DNA of 64,000 bases, from assembly GCF_000746525.1 (NCBI RefSeq), contig NZ_CP009048.1, forward strand, positions 5,025,501 to 5,089,500, in the 5' to 3' direction. Below the pieces are notes generated by a model. That model was not told the DNA's origin and did not search any database. It saw only the letters and a list, made by a program, of their open reading frames with translations. The DNA is from Pseudomonas alkylphenolica. Lineage in GTDB: Bacteria; Pseudomonadota; Gammaproteobacteria; Pseudomonadales; Pseudomonadaceae. This document shows, in pieces, positions 32,637 through 40,098 of this stretch (positions within the stretch are counted from its first letter, which is position 1; each line of letters opens with the position of its first letter). A program made the translations under genes and the position numbers.

Positions 32637-33977
32637 ATGATCCATTCGCACAGTTCCCGCATGGCCCAGCCGCTGGCCAGCAACCCGCACGCCGGCATCG
32701 GCGACAAGATCCGTGGCGCCATGGCGGTCGGCAAGACCCGTTGGGTCATGCTTGCCCTGGTGTTCTTTGCCACCACCCTGAACTACATCGACCGCGCCGC
32801 CCTGGGCGTCATGCAGCCGATCCTGGCCAAGGAAATGAACTGGACGGCAATGGATTACGCCAACATCAACTTCTGGTTCCAGGTCGGCTATGCCATCGGC
32901 TTCGTCCTCCAGGGCCGGTTGATCGACCGCATCGGCGTCAAGCGCGTGTTCTTCTGCGCCGTGCTGCTCTGGAGCCTGGCCACCGGTGCTCACGGCCTGG
33001 CCACTTCGGCGGTGGGCTTCATGGTCTGCCGCTTCATTCTCGGCCTGACCGAAGCCGCCAACTACCCGGCCTGCGTCAAGACCACCCGCCTGTGGTTCCC
33101 GGCCGGCGAGCGGGCGGTGGCCACCGGCATCTTCAACGCCGGGACCAACGTCGGGGCGATGTTCACGCCGATGCTGCTGCCACTGATTCTTACCGTCTGG
33201 GGCTGGCAGGCTGCGTTCATGGGCATGGGCGCGCTGGGCCTGGTGTGGGTGATTTTCTGGGGCTTGAAGTACTTCAATCCGGAAGACCATCCAAGCGTCA
33301 GCAAGGAAGAACTGGCCTACGTACAGGGCGAAAAGGAACCGGAACAGGCGCGTGTGCCCTTTTCGCGCATCCTGCGCATGCGCGGCACCTGGGCCTTCGC
33401 CCTGGCCTACTCGATGACCGCACCGGTGTTCTGGTTCTACCTGTACTGGCTGCCGCCGTTCCTCAACCAGCAGTACAACCTGGGCATCAGCGTGACGCAG
33501 ATGGGTATTCCGCTGATCGTCATCTACATCAGCGCCGACTTCGGCAGTGTTGGCGGCGGCATTCTCTCGTCGTTCCTGATTGGCCGTGGCATGGCGCCGG
33601 TCAAGGCTCGCCTGCTGTCGATGCTGCTGTTTGCGATCACCATCATCGGCGTGATCTTCGCCGCCGGCGCCAGCAGCCTGTGGGTTGCGGTTCTGGCCAT
33701 CTCCCTGGCAATCGCCGCGCACCAGGCCTGGACCGCCAATATCTGGAGCCTGGTGATGGACTACACGCCCAAGCACATGATGAGTACGGTGTTCGGTTTC
33801 GGTGGCATGTGCGCGGCCATCGGCGGGATGTTCATGACCCAGTTGGTGGGCTACATCCTGACCACCACCAACAACAACTACACCCTGCTGTTCACCATGA
33901 TCCCGGCCATGTACTTCATTGCCCTGACCTGGATGTACCTGATGGCCCCGCGCAAAGTGCCGAAGGTCGAAGCCTAA
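32637..33977 (+). CDS. MFS transporter, probable quinate/shikimate-type importer
   Basis: A 446-residue, 12-helix MFS protein of the anion:cation symporter (ExuT/GudP-like) group: TTLNYIDRAALGVMQPILAKEMNW, then GRLIDRIGVKRVFF between helices 2 and 3, GLTEAANYPACVKTTRLWFPAGERA and SLVMDYTPKHMMSTVFGFGGM. This group carries hexuronates, glucarate and other organic acids. Divergence from quiC, inside the quinate/shikimate cluster, makes an alicyclic acid a good substrate guess. ATG 32637 has no good ribosome site; ATG 32661 (MAQPLASNPH) is an alternative. The stop overlaps the end of the DMT gene by four bases. Confidence 0.82.
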   Translation: MIHSHSSRMAQPLASNPHAGIGDKIRGAMAVGKTRWVMLALVFFATTLNYIDRAALGVMQPILAKEMNWTAMDYANINFWFQVGYAIGFVLQGRLIDRIGVKRVFFCAVLLWSLATGAHGLATSAVGFMVCRFILGLTEAANYPACVKTTRLWFPAGERAVATGIFNAGTNVGAMFTPMLLPLILTVWGWQAAFMGMGALGLVWVIFWGLKYFNPEDHPSVSKEELAYVQGEKEPEQARVPFSRILRMRGTWAFALAYSMTAPVFWFYLYWLPPFLNQQYNLGISVTQMGIPLIVIYISADFGSVGGGILSSFLIGRGMAPVKARLLSMLLFAITIIGVIFAAGASSLWVAVLAISLAIAAHQAWTANIWSLVMDYTPKHMMSTVFGFGGMCAAIGGMFMTQLVGYILTTTNNNYTLLFTMIPAMYFIALTWMYLMAPRKVPKVEA

Positions 33978-34852
33978 GGCTTGCGCTGCAACCAGGCAGC
34001 GCCCAGGCCGCTGAGGCAGATCAGCGCGATACCGACCAGCCCGGCCATGTCCGGGCTGTGTCCGAACAGCACCAGGCCGAGTATCCCGGCGAACACGATC
34101 TGGCAGTAACTGAACGGCGCCAGCATGGCCGGTGGCGCGTGGCGGAAAGCCTGGGTCAGGAACAGGTGCGCGGTCATCCCGCAGGTACCGAGCGCCACCG
34201 CCATCAATCCGTGGATCAGGCTCGGCGTTTGCCAGAACATCGGCACGATGGCACTCATCACCAGCGTATTGAGCACCCCGGTGAAGAAGTTGCTGGTGGT
34301 CGGGCTGTCAATTCCGCTGAGCTTGCGGGTCAGCAACTGGTAGAAACAGAAACACAGCGCCGAACCGAAAGGCAGCAGCACTGCCGGGGTGAACAGGGCG
34401 CCGCCGGGATGGACGATCACCGTCACGCCGACGAAACTCACCAGCACCGCCACCCACTGGCCACGGGTCACCTTCTCGCCCAGCAACGGCAAGGACAACG
34501 CCGTCACCAGCAAGGGCGCGAGGAAGTTGACTGCGGTCGCTTCGGCAAGCGGGATGTACTGCAAAGCGGTGGTAAACAGCAAGCTGGTGCCCAGCAGACA
34601 CAATGCGCGCAAGGCCTGCAGCCCCGGCCGCCGCGTGCGTAACACACGCAACCCGGACTGCGGCAGGAAGATCGCCATCATCAACAGGGTGTGCACCAGA
34701 TAGCGGGCCCAGACCACCCAGAGAATCGGATAGAACCCGGCCAGGTATTTGGACAGGGCGTCATGGCTGGCAAACAGAAACGTCGCCAGCACCACCAGCA
34801 GAATCCCTCGCAATGGCTGGCTGGTATCGTTGAGCGTGGTGGCACGCGGCAT
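33974..34852 (-). CDS. DMT-superfamily EamA-type transporter
   Basis: A 292-residue protein with ten predicted helices in two EamA repeats (LRGILLVVLATFLFASHDALSKYLAGFYPILWVVWARYLVHT as the first, and LSGIDSPTTSNFFTGVLNTLVMSAIVPMFW leading the second). Members move metabolites or amino acids, often as exporters. It starts 16 bases downstream of the TIM-barrel gene stop, so the two likely form an operon read from the IclR-type site at 35719-35733. Convergent overlap with the MFS gene. Substrate unknown. Confidence 0.82.
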   Translation of the reverse strand: MPRATTLNDTSQPLRGILLVVLATFLFASHDALSKYLAGFYPILWVVWARYLVHTLLMMAIFLPQSGLRVLRTRRPGLQALRALCLLGTSLLFTTALQYIPLAEATAVNFLAPLLVTALSLPLLGEKVTRGQWVAVLVSFVGVTVIVHPGGALFTPAVLLPFGSALCFCFYQLLTRKLSGIDSPTTSNFFTGVLNTLVMSAIVPMFWQTPSLIHGLMAVALGTCGMTAHLFLTQAFRHAPPAMLAPFSYCQIVFAGILGLVLFGHSPDMAGLVGIALICLSGLGAAWLQRKP

Positions 34853-34868
34853 GGGATCGGCTCGCAGG

Positions 34869-35684
34869 TCAGTGCTGCAGGAGCAGCAGGCGGGTTTTGT
34901 CCAGGGCCATCTGAGCCCGTTGCAGGGCGCTGATACCCTGTTCGTACAATTGCCGGGTGGGAATCTCCAGGCTCAAGGGAATCGACGGCGGCAGACTGCC
35001 CAGCAGCCCGGCCAGATCGCAATCACCGTCACCGGGGAAGCGCCGCTCATTGCGCGCCTGACGCAGGATCTCGGCCATGTCGTCAGGACGCGGTCCTGCC
35101 ACATCGCACAGCTGAGCATAACGCAGGCGTGAAGGGGCGATCTGGCGCAGGTCATCCAGCGACGAGGCCGAACGGTCGAAATGGAAGGCGTCGACCAGTA
35201 CGCAACCGTTGTCACGCTCAGCCCGCTCGACAATGCGCAGTGCCTGGGTGAGGTTGCTGGCATCGGTCCAGGGCATGAACTCCAGATGCGGGTGCAGCCC
35301 GTATTGCGCGGCCAGATCGCACAGTTCGGCGAAGTGCGCGGTCAGGCGTGATTCATCGGGGTCATTGCCGGCCACCAGCAGTTCGCTGGCACCGAACTCG
35401 GCGCCGACGGCCAGCAGGGCCTCGAAATCGGCGACACGGGTCTCTGGCTTGAGCCGCAGGATCTCCACGTCCAGCACCTTGATGCCGGTATCGCGCAGGC
35501 GTGCGGCAGTCTGGCGGCGCAGCCCGGCATCCGCTACCAGCGGGAAGTGATGCTCCTCAGGCGTGGCCGGTTCCAGGCGCAGGCCGACATGGCTGTAGCC
35601 GGCGCGAGCGGCGACTTCGACCATTTCCACAGGTGACAGCTCAAGTACCGTCAGGGCGGCGAGGGACATCACGCGTTGCGTCAT
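34869..35684 (-). CDS. Short QuiC-like TIM-barrel protein (AP-endonuclease-2/sugar-isomerase family)
   Basis: A 271-residue xylose-isomerase-like barrel. Putative metal ligands E135 (HLEFMPW), D165 (VDAFHFD), Q191 (YAQLCD) and E240 (LSLEIP) match QuiC E134/D165/Q191/E239 in residue type and almost exactly in spacing, and both share D-x-F-H after the second ligand. It lacks the VOC half of QuiC. It could be a second dehydroshikimate dehydratase or act on a related cyclic polyol. Family known; reaction inferred. ATG 35684 follows GAGATC. It is divergent from nothing directly; the REP at 35757 separates it from iclR. Confidence 0.85.
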   Translation of the reverse strand: MTQRVMSLAALTVLELSPVEMVEVAARAGYSHVGLRLEPATPEEHHFPLVADAGLRRQTAARLRDTGIKVLDVEILRLKPETRVADFEALLAVGAEFGASELLVAGNDPDESRLTAHFAELCDLAAQYGLHPHLEFMPWTDASNLTQALRIVERAERDNGCVLVDAFHFDRSASSLDDLRQIAPSRLRYAQLCDVAGPRPDDMAEILRQARNERRFPGDGDCDLAGLLGSLPPSIPLSLEIPTRQLYEQGISALQRAQMALDKTRLLLLQH

Positions 35685-35718
35685 AGTTTGTGATCTCGGA
35701 AAGTGGGCTTGGAATATT

Positions 35719-35733
35719 TAGAACCATGTTCCA
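35719..35733. promoter_or_regulatory. IclR-type operator upstream of the TIM-barrel gene
   Basis: On the minus strand TGGAACATGGTTCTA, i.e. TGGAA-N5-TTC(T)A, 35 bp before the TIM-barrel ATG. It resembles the site at 36711-36725 (TGGAATCTTGTTCCA) and the E. coli IclR consensus TGGAAATNATTTCCA. Confidence 0.5.
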
Positions 35734-35756
35734 CTTTCAGTGCAAGCAAAAAAACA

Positions 35757-35803
35757 TCACGGGGCAAGCCCGCTCCCACTGTGGGAGCGGGCTTGCCCCG
35801 CGA
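35757..35803. repeat. REP palindrome between the TIM-barrel and iclR genes
   Basis: Inverted REP cores with a CACTGTG centre, ending seven bases before the iclR stop. The left flank has TCAC for the usual TCGC, a point change. Confidence 0.9.
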
Positions 35804-35809
35804 TGCCTT

Positions 35810-36586
35810 TTAAACAAACAACTCAGACGCAGGGCTCGCCGCCGACAACTCCGCCGCTGCCGCCAGCAACACCGGCGCCAGCTCGTGCATGCGCACTTCG
35901 CTCATCCGTGCACTGGGCCCGGCCACGCTGAGCACCCCCACCGCATGACCATCGAGCGGATGACGCACCACCGCCGCCAGTGCCGAAGTGCCCACCGCCG
36001 AGCTTTCCACCACCCAGGCATAACCGTGCTCACGCGTCAGGCGCAGGCGTTCAAGCAGTTCGGCGTTGGAAGCCGGCGCATTGGGGCCAAAGTCTTCACG
36101 CCGGGCAATGCCCTGGCGCTCCACCAGCACCAGCGCCTGGGCATCGCTGAGGCTGGACAGCCAGGCATGCCCGGAAGCGGTGTAGAACAGCGGTGCATCG
36201 CGGCCCATATCCGGGTCGTAACGCAGGCCGGAACGGGCGCCCTGGGCTTTGGCGATCCAGGTCTGGCGGTCACCGTCGATCACCCCCAGGCGCACCAGCT
36301 CACCGGTCTGTTGCGCCAGCTGATCGAGAATCGGCTGAACGATATCGGCGCCGCTGCTGGCCAGGTAGCGAAAGCCCATGGCCACCAAGCGAGTGCTCAG
36401 GTGGTAACGGCTGCTCTCCAGGTTCTGCCGCACATAACCCAGGCGCATCAACTCGGCGAGCATGCGGTGGGTGGCGCTCTTGGGGATATCCAGCTCTTCG
36501 GCCAGGGTCTGCAGGGGCAGCCCGCGGGGTTCGCTGGTGAGGCGTTCGAGAAGGCTGAACGCACGTTCGATCTGACTGCCGGCCAT
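35810..36586 (-). CDS. IclR-family transcriptional regulator
   Basis: A 258-residue IclR protein with winged HTH (QIERAFSLLERLTSEPRGLPLQTLAEELDIPKSATHRMLAELMRLGYVRQN) and the C-terminal GAF-like effector domain (GELVRLGVIDGDRQTWIAKAQGARSGLRYDPDMGRDAPLFYTASGHAWLS). IclR members such as PcaR, PcaU and PobR commonly control aromatic-acid genes. ATG 36586 was chosen because AAGGA then has eight-base spacing; ATG 36592 is only two bases from it. Divergent from the FAD-dehydrogenase gene with an IclR-type dyad between them and another ahead of the TIM-barrel gene, so it probably controls both. Effector unknown. Confidence 0.9.
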   Translation of the reverse strand: MAGSQIERAFSLLERLTSEPRGLPLQTLAEELDIPKSATHRMLAELMRLGYVRQNLESSRYHLSTRLVAMGFRYLASSGADIVQPILDQLAQQTGELVRLGVIDGDRQTWIAKAQGARSGLRYDPDMGRDAPLFYTASGHAWLSSLSDAQALVLVERQGIARREDFGPNAPASNAELLERLRLTREHGYAWVVESSAVGTSALAAVVRHPLDGHAVGVLSVAGPSARMSEVRMHELAPVLLAAAAELSAASPASELFV

Positions 36587-36710
36587 GGTCATGGTCCTTG
36601 AAAATTTTGCCGATTCTAAAGAGCGCGAGGCAAAGCGCAAAACACTGTCCGATCTTCGCCCACTTTGTCGCCTGGCCGCTTGGCCGGGCAGTGCTTCGAA
36701 TCATAGAATA

Positions 36711-36725
36711 TGGAATCTTGTTCCA
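36711..36725. promoter_or_regulatory. IclR-type operator in the iclR/FAD-dehydrogenase gap
   Basis: TGGAATCTTGTTCCA: 5-bp arms TGGAA/TTCCA with the 5-base spacing of the IclR consensus, plus an outer T...A symmetry (GAATATGGAA / TTCCAGAATAT direct GAATAT flanks). It is 39 bp before the FAD-dehydrogenase ATG. Confidence 0.6.
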
Positions 36726-36763
36726 GAATATAACAAAACTCACTGTTCGAGGAGACACTGCCC

Positions 36764-38482
36764 ATGGCTGTCGATACCCCCACGTCTACCCGCGTGGATT
36801 GCGATGTACTGGTCATCGGCTCCGGCGCGGCCGGATTGTCTGCGGCGGTAACCGCCGCCTGGCATGGGCAGAAAGTCATCGTGGTGGAAAAGGACCCGGT
36901 GTTCGGTGGTGCTACAGCCTGGTCCGGCGGCTGGATGTGGATACCGTGCAATCCACTGGCGCAACGCGCCGGCATCATCGAGGAGCGTGCCCAACCGCGC
37001 ACCTACCTGGAACACGAACTGGGCGAGCGATTCGACGCGCAAATGATCGACGCTTTTCTTGAAGCGGCGCCGAACATGGTGTCGTTTTTCGAGCGCCATA
37101 CGGCGCTGCAATTCGCCGACGGCAACGGCATTGCCGACATCCACGGTAATACACCTGGCGCCGGTACCGGTGGACGCTCGGTAATCGCCGCACCCTATGA
37201 CGGACGCCAGGTCGGCAAACTGCTCAAGCGCCTGCGCAAAACCATGCGCGAAACCTCGTTCATAGGCATGCCGATCATGGCAGGCAAAGATCTGGGCGCC
37301 TTCCTGACCCTGACCCGCTCGTGGCGTTCACTGTTGCACGTCAGCAAGCGTTTCAGCCGTCACCTGCTCGACCTCGCCCTGCACGGCCGGGCCATGCAAC
37401 TGGTCAACGGCGTCGCCCTGGTCGCGCGGCTGGCCAGGTCGGCGGAAGATCTGGGGGTGTTGCTTTGGGAGTCGGCGCCGGCCAAACGGCTGCTTCACCA
37501 GCAGGGCCGGGTCTGCGGCGCGGTGATCGACACTGCGCGCGGCCCTGTCAGTATTCATGCGCGCAAGGCCGTGGTTCTCGCCGCCGGCGGTTTTGCCAAT
37601 GACATCGAACGGCGCAAGGCCCTGTTCCCGCGCACGCCCAGCGGCCATGAACACCTGGCCTTGCCGCCCTTGGGCGCCAACGGTGATGGCCTGCGACTGG
37701 GTGAAAGTGTTGGTGGCCAGGTCGCCGATGACCTGCACAGCCCGGTGGCCTGGGCGCCGGTTTCACGGGTGCCGCACAAAGACGGTACTGTCGGCCATTT
37801 CCCGCACATCATCGAGCGCGGCAAGCCCGGCATCATCGGCGTACTGGCCAACGGCAAACGCTTCGTCAACGAAGCCGATGGCTACTACGACTACGTCAGC
37901 GCCATGGTCGCCCAGGCACCCGGTGAGAAGGTCGAGTCCTGGCTGATTTGCAGCCACGTCTTTCAGCGCCGTTATGGCCTCGGCATGTCCCGCCCCTTTC
38001 CGCTGCCGCTGCAGCCATTCATTGCCTCGGGCTACCTGAAAACCGCCAGGACCATCGAAGCGCTGGCGCGCGCCTGTGGCATCGATCCACAAGGTTTGCG
38101 CGATACCGTGAATGAGTACAACCACCATGCCCGCCTGGGTGAAGACCCGGCATTCGGCCGCGGCTCGACGCCCTACAACCGCAAACAGGGCGATGCCCTG
38201 CACACACCGAATCCGTGCGTGGCGCCGATCGAGCGAGGGCCGTTCTATGCGGTAAAAGTCGAGCCGGGGTGTTTTGGCACCTTTGCCGGACTGCGGACCA
38301 ATCAGCATGCCCAGGTCCTGGACAGCCAGCGTCAACCCATCGACGGGTTGTATGCAGTGGGAACCGACATGGCCAGCATCATGGGCGGGCACTACCCGGC
38401 AGGCGGGATCAATCTGGGGCCTGCGGCGACGTTTGGCTACATCGCCGGGCGGCATATTGCCGGGGTCACCGAGTACGAATGA
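36764..38482 (+). CDS. KSTD-like FAD-dependent dehydrogenase of the shikimate cluster
   Basis: A 572-residue FAD_binding_2 flavoprotein. It has an N-terminal dinucleotide fold (CDVLVIGSGAAGLSAAVTAAWHGQKVIVVEKDPVFGGATAWSGGWMWIP), the internal ARKAVVLAAGGFANDIERR, and the C-terminal FAD motif LYAVGTDMASIMGGHYPAGGINLGPAATFGYIAGRHIAG. Relatives are 3-ketosteroid-delta1-dehydrogenases and fumarate-reductase-like flavoproteins that add or remove a C=C beside a carbonyl. No signal peptide or haem motif is present. With the TIM-barrel protein and IclR next door, a cyclic keto-acid substrate such as a dehydroshikimate/dehydroquinate relative is a reasonable inference, but unproven. The TGA touches a REP element. 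Confidence 0.82.
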   Translation: MAVDTPTSTRVDCDVLVIGSGAAGLSAAVTAAWHGQKVIVVEKDPVFGGATAWSGGWMWIPCNPLAQRAGIIEERAQPRTYLEHELGERFDAQMIDAFLEAAPNMVSFFERHTALQFADGNGIADIHGNTPGAGTGGRSVIAAPYDGRQVGKLLKRLRKTMRETSFIGMPIMAGKDLGAFLTLTRSWRSLLHVSKRFSRHLLDLALHGRAMQLVNGVALVARLARSAEDLGVLLWESAPAKRLLHQQGRVCGAVIDTARGPVSIHARKAVVLAAGGFANDIERRKALFPRTPSGHEHLALPPLGANGDGLRLGESVGGQVADDLHSPVAWAPVSRVPHKDGTVGHFPHIIERGKPGIIGVLANGKRFVNEADGYYDYVSAMVAQAPGEKVESWLICSHVFQRRYGLGMSRPFPLPLQPFIASGYLKTARTIEALARACGIDPQGLRDTVNEYNHHARLGEDPAFGRGSTPYNRKQGDALHTPNPCVAPIERGPFYAVKVEPGCFGTFAGLRTNQHAQVLDSQRQPIDGLYAVGTDMASIMGGHYPAGGINLGPAATFGYIAGRHIAGVTEYE

Positions 38483-38546
38483 TCGCGGGGCAAGCCCGCT
38501 CCCACCGGGAGGGTGCCCCACCTGTGGGAGCGGGCTTGCCCCGCGA
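38482..38546. repeat. REP pair after the FAD-dehydrogenase gene
   Basis: Inverted cores at 38482-38506 and 38522-38546; the first base is the last base of the upstream stop codon. It lies between convergent genes, 15 bp from the pcaG stop. Confidence 0.9.
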
Positions 38547-38561
38547 TAGCACCAGCACAAA

Positions 38562-39167
38562 TCAGAAATCGAAGAACACCGTCTCGCCCTCACCCTGAAT
38601 GCGGATGTCAAAGCGATACGCCAACTTGCCATCCACCTCACAGCGGGTCGCCACCAGGGTCTCGCGCCGCTGCGGCTGCTCGATCAGGTTAAGCACCGGA
38701 CACTGGGCGTTGGCCTGGGCCTCGTCATCGAAGTACAGACGCGTCTGCAGATGGATATTGATCCCGCGGGCAAACAGGCTGACGTTGATGTGCGGCGCCA
38801 TCGGCACGCCAGCTGCATTGCGCACCACACCCGGCTTGACGGTGTGCAGGGTCCACTCACCCGCATCAAAGGTGGTGGCGGTACGGCCGAAGCTGTTGAA
38901 CGGTTGTTCCAGGTCGAAATCGCCCTGGTACTGACCATTGTGGTCGGCCTGCCAGAACTCCAGGAACGAATCCCTGACCAGATGGCCGTTACCGTCATAA
39001 ACGTTGCCGAACACCAGGATATGTTCACCCGGCGCATCGGCCCGGGCCATGCGGTTCCAGATCTCCTGGTCGCGGGTCGGGTTGCCGGCGGCCTCCAGGG
39101 CCAAACCAATGTGCACATACGGGCCGGCAGTCTGCGAAGGGGTTTCCGGCAGCAGTTCGATAGGCAT
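38562..39167 (-). CDS. pcaG: Protocatechuate 3,4-dioxygenase alpha subunit
   Basis: A 201-residue structural subunit of the (alpha-beta-Fe)12 intradiol dioxygenase that cleaves protocatechuate to 3-carboxy-cis,cis-muconate. It starts MPIELLPETPSQTAGPYVHIGL, a signature of PcaG, and keeps GNVYDGNGHLVRDSFLEFWQADHNGQY; the iron-ligand Tyr/His set of PcaH is absent, as expected for the alpha chain. ATG 39167 follows GAGG; upstream in-frame sequence overlaps pcaH and is rejected. It is 11 bases downstream of pcaH. Confidence 0.97.
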   Translation of the reverse strand: MPIELLPETPSQTAGPYVHIGLALEAAGNPTRDQEIWNRMARADAPGEHILVFGNVYDGNGHLVRDSFLEFWQADHNGQYQGDFDLEQPFNSFGRTATTFDAGEWTLHTVKPGVVRNAAGVPMAPHINVSLFARGINIHLQTRLYFDDEAQANAQCPVLNLIEQPQRRETLVATRCEVDGKLAYRFDIRIQGEGETVFFDF

Positions 39168-39178
39168 GGGAAACCTCC

Positions 39179-39898
39179 TCAGCGGTTTTCGAAGTGGGTC
39201 TTGCGCTGGCCGCGCAGGACGATGTCGAAGCGATAGGCCAGGCAATCCATCGGGTTGGCGTTGCTCATGTCCAGCCGCGCGATCAGGCTCTGCACCGCCT
39301 CGGGATTGGCGATCGACTTGACGATCGGGCACATCGGGATCAACGGATCACCTTCGAAATACAGCTGGGTGATCAAGCGGGTGGCAATCGACGGGCCGCT
39401 GATCGACACATGGATATGCGCCGGACGCCAGTCGTTGGGACCATTGCGCCAAGGGTACGGACCCGGCTTGATGGTGCGGAAGCTGTAGTAACCCTCGCTG
39501 TCGGTCAAGGCACGACCAACGCCACCGAAGTTGGGGTCCAGCGGTGCCAGGTAACGGTCGTTCTTGTGACGGTAGCGGCCACCGGCGTTGGCCTGCCAGA
39601 TTTCCACCAGGGTATGTGGAATCGGTTTGCCGTACTGGTCACAGACACGCCCGGCGAGAATGATCCGCTCGCCAATGGGCAGCCCGCCGTTGTTGAAGTT
39701 GAGCAGCAGGTCATGGTCATGCTGGCCGAACTTCAAGTGAGAAAAGTCCGGGCCTGTGCTTTCGCTGATCGACTGCGGAATGCTCACCAGGGCCTGACGC
39801 GGCGAACGGGCAATGGAGGTTTTGTAATCCGGAGTAAGGGCCTTCGGGTGCCAGTTGCGATCACGGATAGCGAAGCGACTATTGTCTTGCGCAGACAT
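39179..39898 (-). CDS. pcaH: Protocatechuate 3,4-dioxygenase beta subunit
   Basis: A 239-residue catalytic subunit. The non-haem Fe(III) ligands are visible: Tyr in [12 protein letters not shown] (Tyr408 in structure numbering), Tyr in GPYPWRNG (Tyr447), and the two His in [11 protein letters not shown] (His460, His462). The reaction feeds the beta-ketoadipate pathway; the substrate would come from QuiC in this same region. The rest of the pca genes are not in the window. The promoter region contains a PcaQ-type dyad 106 bp upstream. Direct repeats of TTGGAA occur at 39913-39926. Confidence 0.97.
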   Translation of the reverse strand: MSAQDNSRFAIRDRNWHPKALTPDYKTSIARSPRQALVSIPQSISESTGPDFSHLKFGQHDHDLLLNFNNGGLPIGERIILAGRVCDQYGKPIPHTLVEIWQANAGGRYRHKNDRYLAPLDPNFGGVGRALTDSEGYYSFRTIKPGPYPWRNGPNDWRPAHIHVSISGPSIATRLITQLYFEGDPLIPMCPIVKSIANPEAVQSLIARLDMSNANPMDCLAYRFDIVLRGQRKTHFENR

Positions 39899-40003
39899 GC
39901 CGTTCTCCTGTCTTGGAATTATTGGAACGCCTGGGCGTGGCAGGCGAGCTTGCAGTTTCCGGCATGTTTGGCCTGAGGAATATTGAAAATAACCCCGCCT
40001 TGG

Positions 40004-40019
40004 ATAACCAAATGGTTAT
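40004..40019. promoter_or_regulatory. PcaQ-type operator between pcaH and ypfJ
   Basis: ATAACCAAATGGTTAT has 7-bp inverted arms and fits the published PcaQ site ATAACC-N4-GGTTA. It lies 106 bp before pcaH, a normal LysR-activator distance. No pcaQ gene lies adjacent, so the regulator would act from elsewhere in the genome. Confidence 0.65.
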
Positions 40020-40098
40020 GTGTCTTCCAGGAATCTGACAGAGCGACACGCGGTGAACTAATCTTTGTGCTCATGTTTCCAAGCGCGGGAGAGCACTC

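Noticed and set aside
32741..34642. 633-codon plus-strand frame across the MFS and DMT genes
   Set aside because: Runs through the stop of one gene into the antisense of the next; no recognisable domain.
39913..39926. TTGGAA direct repeats upstream of pcaH as an IclR site
   Set aside because: The repeats are direct, not inverted, and sit almost on the start codon, so they do not match the IclR-type dyads elsewhere in the cluster.
26871..40098. Search for PQQ-dependent quinate dehydrogenase (quiA) and the remaining pca genes
   Set aside because: No membrane PQQ dehydrogenase or pcaBCDIJ-like proteins are encoded in the window.
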